A stretch of 46,001 nucleotides of DNA, taken from assembly GCF_002482975.1 (NCBI RefSeq), contig NZ_DLHA01000031.1, positions 138,247 through 184,247 of the forward strand. Reading direction: 5' to 3'. Source of the stretch: Flavobacterium sp. UBA7680 (GTDB lineage Bacteria; Bacteroidota; Bacteroidia; Flavobacteriales; Flavobacteriaceae). Below, in pieces: positions 1-7,252 of this stretch. The notes beneath the pieces are model-generated. The model was given only the letters and a program-made list of their open reading frames with translations, was not told where the DNA came from and ran no database searches. A program made the translations under genes and the position numbers. Positions within the stretch are counted from its first letter, which is position 1. Each line of letters begins with the position of its first letter.

Positions 1-1
1 T

Positions 2-1012
2 CAGGAGTTGATCAACAATATCGCGAAAGGTCACGGTGGACTTTCAGTATTCGCAGGAGTAGGAGAAAGAACACGTGAAGGAAATGACTTGCTTCGTGAG
101 ATGTTAGAGTCAGGAATTATTAAATACGGTGATGATTTCATGCACTCTATGGAAAATGGAGGATGGGATTTATCTAAAGTAGATATGCCAGGAATGAGAG
201 AGTCTAAAGCTACTTTCGTTTTCGGACAAATGAATGAGCCACCTGGAGCTCGTGCACGTGTGGCACTTTCAGGATTATCTATCGCTGAGTATTTCCGTGA
301 TGGAGCTGGATCTGATCAAGGTAAAGATGTATTATTCTTCGTAGATAATATCTTCCGTTTTACACAAGCAGGTTCTGAGGTATCGGCACTTTTAGGTCGT
401 ATGCCTTCTGCAGTAGGATACCAACCAACTTTGGCAACAGAGATGGGAGCTATGCAAGAGCGTATTACATCTACAAACAAAGGATCTATTACATCTGTAC
501 AAGCGGTTTACGTTCCTGCGGATGACTTAACTGACCCGGCGCCGGCTACAACTTTCGCCCACTTAGATGCAACAACAGTATTGTCTCGTAAAATTGCTGA
601 GCTAGGTATTTATCCAGCGGTTGACCCGTTAGATTCTACTTCAAGAATTTTGACTCCTCAAATTTTAGGAAACGAGCACTACGACTGTGCACAAAGAGTT
701 AAAGAAATTCTACAAAAATACAAACAACTTCAAGATATTATCGCGATCTTAGGTATGGAAGAATTATCAGAAGAAGATAAACTTTCTGTATCAAGAGCTC
801 GTCGTGTACAACGTTTCTTGTCTCAGCCGTTCCACGTAGCAGAGCAATTTACAGGTATTCCTGGAGTTTTAGTAGATATTAAAGATACTATCAAAGGTTT
901 CAACATGATTATCGATGGTGAATTAGATCACCTTCCAGAAGCAGCTTTCAACTTAAAAGGATCTATTCAGGATGCTATTGAAGCTGGAGAAAAAATGTTA
1001 GCAGAAGCATAA
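2..1012 (+). CDS. atpD: F1F0 ATP synthase subunit beta, 3' part (5' end outside window)
   Basis: Catalytic beta subunit of the F1 head, which makes ATP from ADP and phosphate as the proton-driven rotor turns. The reading frame is open to the left edge (first codons give Q-E-L), so the N-terminal barrel and the Walker A loop lie outside the window. Visible landmarks are GVGERTREG, whose Glu and Arg are catalytic in the family; MNEPPGARARVALSGL; the Walker B region LFFVDNIFRF; the GRMPSAVGYQP loop; and EELSEED, the DELSEED equivalent that contacts subunit gamma. About 336 residues are visible, against roughly 500 for the full protein. The next gene is atpC, after a 92-bp gap holding a hairpin. 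Identification is secure from motif order and near-invariant sequence. Confidence 0.98.
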   Translation, partial: QELINNIAKGHGGLSVFAGVGERTREGNDLLREMLESGIIKYGDDFMHSMENGGWDLSKVDMPGMRESKATFVFGQMNEPPGARARVALSGLSIAEYFRDGAGSDQGKDVLFFVDNIFRFTQAGSEVSALLGRMPSAVGYQPTLATEMGAMQERITSTNKGSITSVQAVYVPADDLTDPAPATTFAHLDATTVLSRKIAELGIYPAVDPLDSTSRILTPQILGNEHYDCAQRVKEILQKYKQLQDIIAILGMEELSEEDKLSVSRARRVQRFLSQPFHVAEQFTGIPGVLVDIKDTIKGFNMIIDGELDHLPEAAFNLKGSIQDAIEAGEKMLAEA

Positions 1013-1044
1013 TCAAGCATAGCTTGATAAACATCAAAAAATAA

Positions 1045-1078
1045 AAATTCCAAATTCCAAAATTGGGATTTGGAATTT
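1045..1078. repeat. Palindromic hairpin between atpD and atpC
   Basis: Two 14-base arms (1045-1058 and 1065-1078) pair with a single G-T wobble around a 6-base AAAATT loop; the arm contains AAATTCCAAATTCC. A further partial copy (AATTTGGAATTT) follows at 1082-1093. The same TTGGAATTTGGAATTT palindrome recurs at 44227-44273, so this looks like a member of a dispersed intergenic family. Lying inside the atp operon, it could stabilise or attenuate the transcript, but that is inference. Confidence 0.7.
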
Positions 1079-1104
1079 TATAATTTGGAATTTAAAAAAA
1101 AGTT

Positions 1105-1386
1105 ATGATTTTAGAAATAGTATCACCAGAGGCAAAATTATTTTCAGGAGAAGTAACTTCGGTTACACTTCCGGGAGTTGATGGAAGCTTTCAGATTTTG
1201 AATAATCACGCTCCTATTGTTTCTATTCTAGAAAAAGGAACTATTAAAATTGCAGCGGCAAGCTTTGATTTTTCTAAAGAGGTAGCAAATAAATTTACGA
1301 AAGTGAATGACCAAACCTATACATTAGATATTACGTCAGGAACAATCGAAATGAAAGATAACAAGATAATTGTTTTAGTAGACTAA
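1105..1386 (+). CDS. atpC: F1F0 ATP synthase subunit epsilon (short form)
   Basis: Epsilon subunit of the F1 central stalk, coupling rotation to the head. The 93 residues cover only the N-terminal beta-sandwich: it opens MILEIVSPEAKLFSGEV and carries the typical LPGVDGSFQILNNHAPIVS segment. Classical epsilon subunits such as that of E. coli have about 139 residues, the extra part being a two-helix C-terminal hairpin that can inhibit ATP hydrolysis. That part is absent here; the stop is followed directly by a terminator with no sign of a frameshifted remnant. It lies 92 bp behind atpD on the same strand, as in standard atp operons. Confidence 0.95.
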   Translation: MILEIVSPEAKLFSGEVTSVTLPGVDGSFQILNNHAPIVSILEKGTIKIAAASFDFSKEVANKFTKVNDQTYTLDITSGTIEMKDNKIIVLVD

Positions 1387-1407
1387 TAACAATTTCAAAA
1401 TAATCTT

Positions 1408-1442
1408 AAAAAAGCCATTCACATAGTGAGTGGCTTTTTTTA
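1408..1442 (+). terminator. Rho-independent terminator after atpC
   Basis: Arms AAAAAAGCCATTCAC (1408-1422) and GTGAGTGGCTTTTTT (1426-1440) pair around a 3-base ATA loop, with a run of T on the 3' side. It ends the atp operon 22 bp after the atpC stop. Confidence 0.9.
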
Positions 1443-1448
1443 TTTTTG
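1441..1448 (+). promoter_or_regulatory. Candidate -7 promoter element (TATTTTTG) of the 1453 gene
   Basis: TATTTTTG fits the Bacteroidota TAnnTTTG -7 consensus. It follows the atpC terminator directly and ends 4 bases before the ATG at 1453, which would give a nearly leaderless mRNA. No clear TTG -33 element is present at the expected distance, so support is limited. Confidence 0.35.
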
Positions 1449-1452
1449 ATAT

Positions 1453-1965
1453 ATGAAACATCAACAATTAGATAAATTAGTTTATATGTCAGAAAGACCT
1501 TTTTGGCATTTTCTTTTGGCAGCGCCACTATATTATTTTACCATTTCTATGTCGCTTAAAATGTTTGATCTTTTTTATACAGGCAGGATTATGAATGGTT
1601 TAAAATTTACTTTAGCAGTCTTTTTTATGTTTGTCTGTGCTGCCGGATTGACTTTTACTAAAAAAGTATATACAAATTCTGCGAAGAAAAATGTTCGTTT
1701 CAATTTTACTTTATTTAATATTCCTTTATGCAAAGACATTCTTTTTAAGGAAATACAATATGTATCTGTATATAAAAATCATTCAGATCGAGATTTTGAA
1801 GTTCAAATCTGGTTATCAGAAACCAAGAAAAAATCTGTCTCTGTTCATTTTAATTCTCTGTCTGCTTTTAATTTAGCGTCTAAAATGGCAAATGGATTGG
1901 AAGTTAATTTACTAGATGCTACTGAAAGAGGAAATTTTAAATGGATAGAAAAAGAAAATCTATAA
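1453..1965 (+). CDS. Hypothetical protein with two N-terminal membrane helices
   Basis: 170 residues; family not recognised. Two hydrophobic segments (about residues 18-38 and 48-68) make a membrane hairpin, followed by a soluble region of about 95 residues rich in alternating polar and hydrophobic positions, consistent with a beta-rich (PH-like) domain. It reads as a small inner-membrane protein with a cytoplasmic or periplasmic tail. It is flanked by terminators on both sides and so is probably monocistronic. An ATG at 1486 (residue 12) is an alternative start. No function is assigned. Confidence 0.75.
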   Translation: MKHQQLDKLVYMSERPFWHFLLAAPLYYFTISMSLKMFDLFYTGRIMNGLKFTLAVFFMFVCAAGLTFTKKVYTNSAKKNVRFNFTLFNIPLCKDILFKEIQYVSVYKNHSDRDFEVQIWLSETKKKSVSVHFNSLSAFNLASKMANGLEVNLLDATERGNFKWIEKENL

Positions 1966-1972
1966 TATTTCG

Positions 1973-2003
1973 AAAGCCAAACAGAAATGTTTGGCTTTTT
2001 TGT
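1973..2003 (+). terminator. Terminator after the 1453-1965 gene
   Basis: Arms AAAGCCAAACA (1973-1983) and TGTTTGGCTTT (1988-1998) pair perfectly around a GAAA tetraloop, followed by TTT. Confidence 0.9.
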
Positions 2004-2028
2004 TTTCGTTTAGATTGACGATTTTCTA

Positions 2029-2835
2029 TTATTGTATTATTCCCCAAAAACCAGTGGAAACATAAGCATTTACAGTAAACCCTGAGATAATTCCCCAAGA
2101 GATAATCCCGAAAACACTTACAGAAAATGCTTTTAGTAATTGTAGTTTGGTACTTTTATTTAAAAACTTGTAATAAAAGATCGTAAAGTAAAAGAGCTGA
2201 AAGAGTAGAAAAAGCAAAGCCTGATAATTAGACGATAAGTGAAATAATAAAGAAATCGGTAAAATTAATAGGGTATTCACTAATATACAAAACCCCAGCA
2301 TGTACATGCCTGCGACTAGATGTTCTGTATAGTTGTAATTCTGTTTTTTATAAAACAGCCAGAAAAAAAATGTAGTAAGAGGTAAAGCCATCATTGCCAT
2401 TAAATTAGAATACTTTTTCATGAAATGAATCATTTTTTCTTTTCGTTCATAAACATGTATGACTTTTTCTTTTTGAATAGGATCTGAAATAGCTTTAAGT
2501 TCCTGATTTTCTTTTTGGATGTTGATAGGAGGTGTTTCTTTTGGAATATTGGAAATGAAAACAAAGACGGCGGCAACCAATAAGAAAAAATTAAGTGGAG
2601 GAAAGTACTTTTTTCTTTTACCATTGATGTATTCCTTAGCTACAACTCCACTTTTTAAAGCCAAATCCCTAATGAGTTGAAAAATGCCTTTGTCGGCATG
2701 TGTAAAATAATGAACAGCTTCATGAAAAACCTCGTGCGGACTTATACGATGCAAATTAACTTTTTGACTGCATTCAGGACAATAATTAAAATTTGGATAA
2801 TTAGGTGTTTCACAGTTTTTACAAATGATCTTCAT
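2029..2835 (-). CDS. DUF3667 family zinc-ribbon membrane protein
   Basis: 268 residues with the layout of DUF3667 proteins, which are common in Bacteroidota and of unknown function. A zinc ribbon (Cys5, Cys8, Cys19, Cys22) is followed by the signature HEVFHEAVHYFTHADKG and YINGKRKKYFPPLNFFLL, then four or five hydrophobic segments to the C-terminus. The frame stays open to a TTG at 2862, but the ATG at 2835 gives the usual start just before the first CxxC, so it is preferred. It is transcribed convergently with the 1453 gene and is the only minus-strand gene in the first 10 kb. Confidence 0.85.
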   Translation of the reverse strand: MKIICKNCETPNYPNFNYCPECSQKVNLHRISPHEVFHEAVHYFTHADKGIFQLIRDLALKSGVVAKEYINGKRKKYFPPLNFFLLVAAVFVFISNIPKETPPINIQKENQELKAISDPIQKEKVIHVYERKEKMIHFMKKYSNLMAMMALPLTTFFFWLFYKKQNYNYTEHLVAGMYMLGFCILVNTLLILPISLLFHLSSNYQALLFLLFQLFYFTIFYYKFLNKSTKLQLLKAFSVSVFGIISWGIISGFTVNAYVSTGFWGIIQ

Positions 2836-3146
2836 TCTTTTCGTTTTTAATGCAATATACAAATTACTGAGAATCAGTTTGTAATTTGAAAATTAGAAAT
2901 ATTAATGTTTTAATTAACAATAATATCTATGTTGAGACTAGGTAATTGAGTATTTCAAAATAAATGATATAGCTAAGTCGTATTGTTTGGCTTTTTTTTA
3001 TTTCCTGTAATTGATTACTTTTGAAGTATTAAAATCTCTTTATAAAATATTGATTCAATTATAAAGGCTCAGTAAGCTTTTATGTTTTCGTTTTATCGAT
3101 TTGATAAAGCGTAAATTATTTATGTCAAATTTTATAAAAATTACAT
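2836..3146. other. Intergenic region, 311 bp, between divergent genes
   Basis: Very AT-rich with no credible coding frame. TACTTTTG at 3016-3023 fits the TAnnTTTG -7 consensus and could drive the plus-strand gene at 3147 with a leader of about 120 bases; the nearest TTG (2987-2989) is a little too far upstream for a good -33. A short hairpin of TTTATC and GATAAA arms lies near 3090-3110. Nothing else is recognised. Confidence 0.4.
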
Positions 3147-3785
3147 ATGAAAAATATATCAAAAGTCGCTGTTCTGGGCGGCGGCGGAAGAACTGGAAAA
3201 TATCTTGTAAACCAGTTATTAAAAGAAGGATTTAGTTTAAAACTTTTATTAAGAAATCCCGAAAATTTCGAAATTCAAAATCCCAATATTGAAATTATTC
3301 AAGGTGATGCTCTTGATTTTGAATCCATAAAATTATTGTTGAAAGACTGTCAAGCTGTTGTAAGCACAATTGGCCAGAGAAAAGACGAACCTTTGGTTGC
3401 AAGTGCCGTAACAAATAATGTCTTAAAAGCAATGAATGAATACGGAATTGAATGCTACGTTCTTCTTGCGGGTCTTAATATTGATACTCCATTCGATAAA
3501 AAAAGTGAAAAAACAATAATGGCAACAGATTGGATGAAAACCAATTTTCCTGTAATTCAGGAAGATCGCCAAAAAGCTTATAATCTTTTAGTCGAAAGTG
3601 ATGCAAACTGGACGCAGGTTCGTGTTCCTTTTATTGAATTCACAGATAATAGTTCTGATATAGCAGTTAATCTTGAAGATTGTTTAGGTGACAAAATCAG
3701 TGCATTTGATATTGCCGAATTTATGGTTAAAGAAATGACCGGATCAAATTATAGCAGGCAATCGCCTTTTATAAGTGTCATTTAG
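3147..3785 (+). CDS. NAD(P)-binding oxidoreductase, atypical SDR / NmrA-like
   Basis: 212-residue Rossmann-fold protein. The N-terminal KVAVLGGGGRTGKYLVNQLL carries the glycine-rich dinucleotide-binding loop after the first beta strand; GDALDFESI and AVVSTIG mark the later Rossmann strands. Short single-domain members of this group (NAD(P)H-binding, PF13460-like) act as reductases for flavin, biliverdin or quinone, or as redox sensors. The substrate cannot be read from the sequence. It has its own terminator at 3798-3830 and stands alone upstream of bioF. Confidence 0.85.
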   Translation: MKNISKVAVLGGGGRTGKYLVNQLLKEGFSLKLLLRNPENFEIQNPNIEIIQGDALDFESIKLLLKDCQAVVSTIGQRKDEPLVASAVTNNVLKAMNEYGIECYVLLAGLNIDTPFDKKSEKTIMATDWMKTNFPVIQEDRQKAYNLLVESDANWTQVRVPFIEFTDNSSDIAVNLEDCLGDKISAFDIAEFMVKEMTGSNYSRQSPFISVI

Positions 3786-3797
3786 AATACACTAAAG

Positions 3798-3830
3798 AAC
3801 AGCGGGAAATATGAAAAACCCGCTGTTTGT
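3798..3830 (+). terminator. Terminator between the oxidoreductase and bioF
   Basis: Perfect 9-bp arms AACAGCGGG (3798-3806) and CCCGCTGTT (3819-3827) around a 12-base loop, then TTGTTT. An in-frame ATG (3811) that would extend BioF lies in the loop, which argues that it is not the real start. Confidence 0.8.
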
Positions 3831-3859
3831 TTATATCAAGTTTCAATTTCATAACTTTG
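3826..3859 (+). promoter_or_regulatory. Candidate promoter of bioF (TTTG ... TAACTTTG)
   Basis: A -33-like TTTG at 3826-3829 and a perfect TAnnTTTG -7 element (TAACTTTG, 3852-3859) are separated by 22 bases. The -7 element ends 5 bases before the ATG at 3865, so the transcript would start at or next to the start codon. The -33 element overlaps the 3' arm of the upstream terminator. Confidence 0.55.
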
Positions 3860-3864
3860 TTTTT

Positions 3865-5001
3865 ATGAAATTACCTGAAAACCTTAATCAGAAACTTGAA
3901 AACCGAAAGCAGAATAACTCGTTTCGCAAACTTCCTGTGTTTAATAATCTGATTGATTTTTCTTCTAACGATTATATTGGATTTTCAAAATCCGAATCAA
4001 TTTTTAAATTGACACATGCTTATCTGCATGAAAATGAAATTTTTCAAAACGGAGCTACAGGTTCAAGATTAATTTCGGGAAACCATTCTTTATATCATAT
4101 TGCAGAAAACTTTATTGCGCAATTTCATGACGCAGAAGCCGCTTTAATTTTTAATTCGGGTTATGATGCCAATTTGGGTTTTTTTAGTGCTGTACCGCAA
4201 AGAAATGATGTTATTTTGTATGATGAGTTAAGTCACGCTTCCATTCGGGATGGAATTGTAATGTCAAACGCAAAATCATACAAATTCAACCATAATGATT
4301 TTGAAGATTTAGAACGACTTATTCTAAAATTTCCAGATACAAATATTTACATCGTTACCGAAACTGTTTTTTCTATGGATGGCGACAGTCCGAACTTAGA
4401 AGAATTAGTAAAACTCTCTGAAAAATACAACTGTTATTTGGTAGTTGATGAAGCCCATACTTTGGGTGTTTTTGGAGATAAAGGAGAAGGTCTTCTTCAA
4501 TATTTGGAATTACACAACAGAATTTTTGCCCGAATCATGACTTTTGGAAAAGGTTTAGGTTGTCATGGCGCAGTTCTACTTGGAAGCCCTGAACTGAAAG
4601 AATATCTAATAAACTTTGCCCGAAGTTTTATTTATACTACAGGATTATCTCCACATTCTGTTGCAACAATTTTAACGGCATATCAACAACTGGAAACTGA
4701 AAAAGAAGCGATCGAAAAGTTACGCCAAAATATTGTTTTCTTCAATCAGCAAAAAAACTTATTAGGCTTAAAACCAATGTTTGTTCGAAGCAAATCAGCA
4801 ATTCAATCTGCCATTGTTCAGGGAAATGAAAATGTCAAGAAATTAGCCCAGCAATTACAGGACAAAGGTTTTGATGTAAAACCAATACTTTCTCCAACCG
4901 TTCCTGAAGGTCAGGAACGTTTACGTTTTTGCATTCACAGTTACAATTCCGAAGAAGAAATTAGTTCCGTATTAGAACTTTTGCGGGATTTTATATTTTA
5001 A
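3865..5001 (+). CDS. bioF: 8-amino-7-oxononanoate synthase (KAPA synthase)
   Basis: PLP enzyme of the alpha-oxoamine synthase family that condenses a pimeloyl thioester with L-alanine, the first committed ring-forming step of biotin synthesis. Family marks are SSNDYIGF near the N-terminus, ATGSRLISGNH, TVFSMDGD, VVDEAHTLGVFG (Asp and His contacting PLP) and TFGKGLGCHGA, with Lys229 as the expected Schiff-base lysine. The length of 378 residues is normal. The frame is open to an ATG at 3811, but that codon sits in a terminator loop and upstream of the likely promoter, so the ATG at 3865 is chosen. Other biotin genes follow at 7353 and 8069. A related 2-amino-3-ketobutyrate ligase role is possible, but the context favours BioF. 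Confidence 0.92.
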   Translation: MKLPENLNQKLENRKQNNSFRKLPVFNNLIDFSSNDYIGFSKSESIFKLTHAYLHENEIFQNGATGSRLISGNHSLYHIAENFIAQFHDAEAALIFNSGYDANLGFFSAVPQRNDVILYDELSHASIRDGIVMSNAKSYKFNHNDFEDLERLILKFPDTNIYIVTETVFSMDGDSPNLEELVKLSEKYNCYLVVDEAHTLGVFGDKGEGLLQYLELHNRIFARIMTFGKGLGCHGAVLLGSPELKEYLINFARSFIYTTGLSPHSVATILTAYQQLETEKEAIEKLRQNIVFFNQQKNLLGLKPMFVRSKSAIQSAIVQGNENVKKLAQQLQDKGFDVKPILSPTVPEGQERLRFCIHSYNSEEEISSVLELLRDFIF

Positions 5002-5009
5002 GATGTAGT

Positions 5010-5075
5010 TGTCAGGCTGAGCGAAGTCGAAGCCCATTTTTAGTTAGCGAGCCCTTCGACTCCGCTCAGGGTGAC
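5010..5075. repeat. GC-rich palindromic intergenic repeat
   Basis: Imperfect inverted repeat: arm 5010-5034 (TGTCAGGCTGAGCGAAGTCG and on) pairs with arm 5051-5075 (CTTCGACTCCGCTCAGGGTG within it) with a few mismatches, around a loop of about 16 bases. It is clearly richer in G and C than its surroundings. The core CTGAGCGNAGTCGAAG is a repeat I know from many Flavobacterium and other Bacteroidota genomes. It lies between bioF and the TraB/GumN gene and may serve as a terminator. Confidence 0.8.
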
Positions 5076-5214
5076 ATTTGGTTAACGAAATCTTGCATTT
5101 TATCAGCAGGCTAAAATAATTTTTAATATTTATCTGTAACGTTTTGACTATTCCTATACTTACAACTCGTAATTACAAAATGAGTTTTAGTCATTAACTT
5201 AATCAACCCTCAAA

Positions 5215-6078
5215 ATGAAAAAAGTATTCCATTTATTTATAGCATTTATATTAGTTGTTTTTAGCATAAAATCACAAGCTCAAACCAAATCTCCTAAATT
5301 AGAAAATTCTCTTTTATGGGAAGTTTCCGGAAACGGACTTTCTAAACCTTCTTATTTATACGGAACGATTCACATGATTTGTTCATCAGATTATTTTCTA
5401 ACTGAAAAAACTAAAAAAGCCTTAGAATCTTCAGAAAAACTAATACTAGAAATCAACTTTTCTGATCCAAAAGAAATGTCAGAAATGCAGCAATTGGCAA
5501 TGGGAAAAGAACCTTTAAGCAAAAAACTGAACCCGGAACAGCTGACAAAATTAGATGCAATTCTCAAAAAAACTACCGGAATGACCGTGCAGCAAGTTGA
5601 CAGCTTTAGTTTGCTGACTGTAATGAGTTTGATTTCAATGAAAAGTTTTGGCTGTGCCGATTTAAAATTCTACGAAATGGAATTTATTGAGCAGGCTAAA
5701 AAAAGAACTATTGAAATTGGCGGGCTTGAAACTGTAAAGGAACAATTCGGAATGTTTGATAAAGCATATTCTACTGATGAAATGATTTCAATGTTAGAAG
5801 AATCGACTCCTGAAGAATCGGCTAAATTAGTTTCCGCTTATAAAACCGAGAATATTGATTTAATGTATGATTTTACAACAGATAAAAAGTATACAAGCGA
5901 AAAGACCAAAAAGATTATTCTGGACGAAAGAAATTTAAACTGGGTAAAAAATATGCCCGAATTGATGAAGAAGAAAAGTATCTTTTTTGCCGTTGGATCA
6001 GCACATTTAGCAGGAGAATTTGGAGTTATTAATTTATTAAGAAAAGCAGGTTACAAGGTGAAACCAATTCTGAATTAA
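5215..6078 (+). CDS. TraB/GumN family exported protein
   Basis: 287 residues with a signal peptide (MKKVFHLFIAFILVVFSIKS, cleavage likely near QAQ at 21-23). The mature part carries the two conserved motifs of the TraB/GumN/PrgY family (PF01963): GTIH at 50-53 and GSAH with His264, plus Glu98-region ILEINF. The family is related to Tiki metalloproteases, where such residues bind metal, so a periplasmic hydrolase or protease role is plausible but unproven. Only 6 bp separate it from the sigma factor gene, and that gene overlaps the next, so the three probably form one operon. The annotated ATG gives a complete signal peptide. Confidence 0.88.
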   Translation: MKKVFHLFIAFILVVFSIKSQAQTKSPKLENSLLWEVSGNGLSKPSYLYGTIHMICSSDYFLTEKTKKALESSEKLILEINFSDPKEMSEMQQLAMGKEPLSKKLNPEQLTKLDAILKKTTGMTVQQVDSFSLLTVMSLISMKSFGCADLKFYEMEFIEQAKKRTIEIGGLETVKEQFGMFDKAYSTDEMISMLEESTPEESAKLVSAYKTENIDLMYDFTTDKKYTSEKTKKIILDERNLNWVKNMPELMKKKSIFFAVGSAHLAGEFGVINLLRKAGYKVKPILN

Positions 6079-6084
6079 TAGATT

Positions 6085-6588
6085 TTGAAAGAAAGGGAAC
6101 AAGAGTTTTTAAATCGGATTGAAAGTCATAAAGGAATTTTGTACAAAGTTTCTAAAATGTACATGGATACACATGACGATCAGCAGGATTTATTTCAGGA
6201 AATTATTTGTCAGCTCTGGAAATCATATGATTCTTTTAGAAATGAAAGTCAGTTTTCGACTTGGATGTATCGCGTTGCTGTAAATACGGCAATTGTTTTC
6301 CTGAAGAAAGAAAAACGAAAACTTGATAAATATGAAATCGCTTCAGAAAATGTAAAAGAAGAAGAAGGCGATTCTCAAATTAAAGAAAACCAAATAGAAC
6401 ACTTTTACAAAGCAGTTCAAAAACTGGAGAAAATCGACAAAGCCATTATTTTTTATCAGTTAGAAGGATTTTCACATAAAGAAATTGGAGAAAACCTCGG
6501 AATATCTGAAGGAAATGCCAGAGTAAAACTGAACAGGGCAAAAGAAAAATTAAAAGAAATAATTAAAAACCAAGGATATGGATTTTGA
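6085..6588 (+). CDS. RNA polymerase sigma factor, ECF (sigma-70 family)
   Basis: 167-residue ECF sigma factor beginning at a TTG codon. Region 2 spans about residues 10-80 (DDQQDLFQEIICQLW for core binding, then FSTWMYRVAVNTA for -10 recognition). Region 4 spans about 110-160, with the helix-turn-helix GFSHKEIGENLGISEGNARV. It starts 6 bp after the TraB/GumN gene and its last 11 bases overlap the next gene, implying translational coupling with the membrane protein. ECF sigmas are usually co-transcribed with a membrane anti-sigma factor, and the downstream gene fits that place. The inducing signal and regulon are unknown. Confidence 0.92.
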   Translation: MKEREQEFLNRIESHKGILYKVSKMYMDTHDDQQDLFQEIICQLWKSYDSFRNESQFSTWMYRVAVNTAIVFLKKEKRKLDKYEIASENVKEEEGDSQIKENQIEHFYKAVQKLEKIDKAIIFYQLEGFSHKEIGENLGISEGNARVKLNRAKEKLKEIIKNQGYGF

Positions 6589-7192
6589 TGAAATACAAAA
6601 CGCATGGAATAACGATAAACCAAAAAACGTTGTTGTTCCTCACAATTTAGAAAAAATACAATCGGCAAATACACCTTTGGATAAAATCAAAAAAAATCTA
6701 AAAACAGAATTTTATTATCAAATCCTGTCCATAGTTTTCATTGGTACAGTTCCTTTAATTGCAAATCTGCCGCCAAAATGGACTTTTTTTTATTATCTAC
6801 TTTTTAGTCTTTTTGTGGCCGTTTGTGTTTATTATTTATTAAAGCTTTATTTCTTTTATAAAAGATTAAATAACACCACTTTAACAACAAAAGACAGTTT
6901 GTATGAAACTTATTTTGACATACGATTGAATATGGAATTGTACAAAACATTTGGTTTTGCCTTAACGCCGTTTTTGGTTTTATATCTTTTGGGAATTTAT
7001 TATTATGCATTTTCAAAAATTCCGGGATTTTTTGATCATGAATTTTCAAATGGACAATTAGTTGGATTCTTTTTGGTTGTTGTTTTTGGAGTACTTTCTA
7101 TGGGGATTTCTTTAGAATGGTGGGTTCAGAAATTTTATGGAAAATTCGCCAGTGAAATAAGAAAAGTAATTGACGAATTAAAAGAAGAATAA
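6578..7192 (+). CDS. Membrane protein, probable anti-sigma partner of the ECF sigma
   Basis: 204 residues. An acidic, helical N-terminus (MDFDEIQNAWNND) of about 45 cytoplasmic residues is followed by four hydrophobic segments (about 48-66, 69-93, 122-144 and 160-183) and a charged C-terminal tail. No family is recognised with certainty. The start codon lies 11 bases inside the sigma gene, and many Bacteroidota ECF sigma genes have a membrane protein with this kind of N-terminus in the same position, so an anti-sigma role is inferred from context. A terminator follows at 7200. The alternative is a general four-helix membrane protein merely co-expressed with the sigma factor. Confidence 0.7.
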   Translation: MDFDEIQNAWNNDKPKNVVVPHNLEKIQSANTPLDKIKKNLKTEFYYQILSIVFIGTVPLIANLPPKWTFFYYLLFSLFVAVCVYYLLKLYFFYKRLNNTTLTTKDSLYETYFDIRLNMELYKTFGFALTPFLVLYLLGIYYYAFSKIPGFFDHEFSNGQLVGFFLVVVFGVLSMGISLEWWVQKFYGKFASEIRKVIDELKEE

Positions 7193-7199
7193 TAAACAG

Positions 7200-7228
7200 A
7201 ACCCATCGTAATGATGGGTTTATTTTTA
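7200..7228 (+). terminator. Terminator after the sigma/anti-sigma operon
   Basis: Perfect 8-bp arms AACCCATC (7200-7207) and GATGGGTT (7213-7220) with a 5-base loop, followed by a T-rich stretch. Confidence 0.85.
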
Positions 7229-7252
7229 TTGGTATTTTTGAGGAAATTATTA

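Noticed and set aside
2836..2862. N-terminal extension of the DUF3667 protein from TTG at 2862
   Set aside because: It adds nine unconserved residues before the usual MK-x-x-CxxC start; the ATG at 2835 is better.
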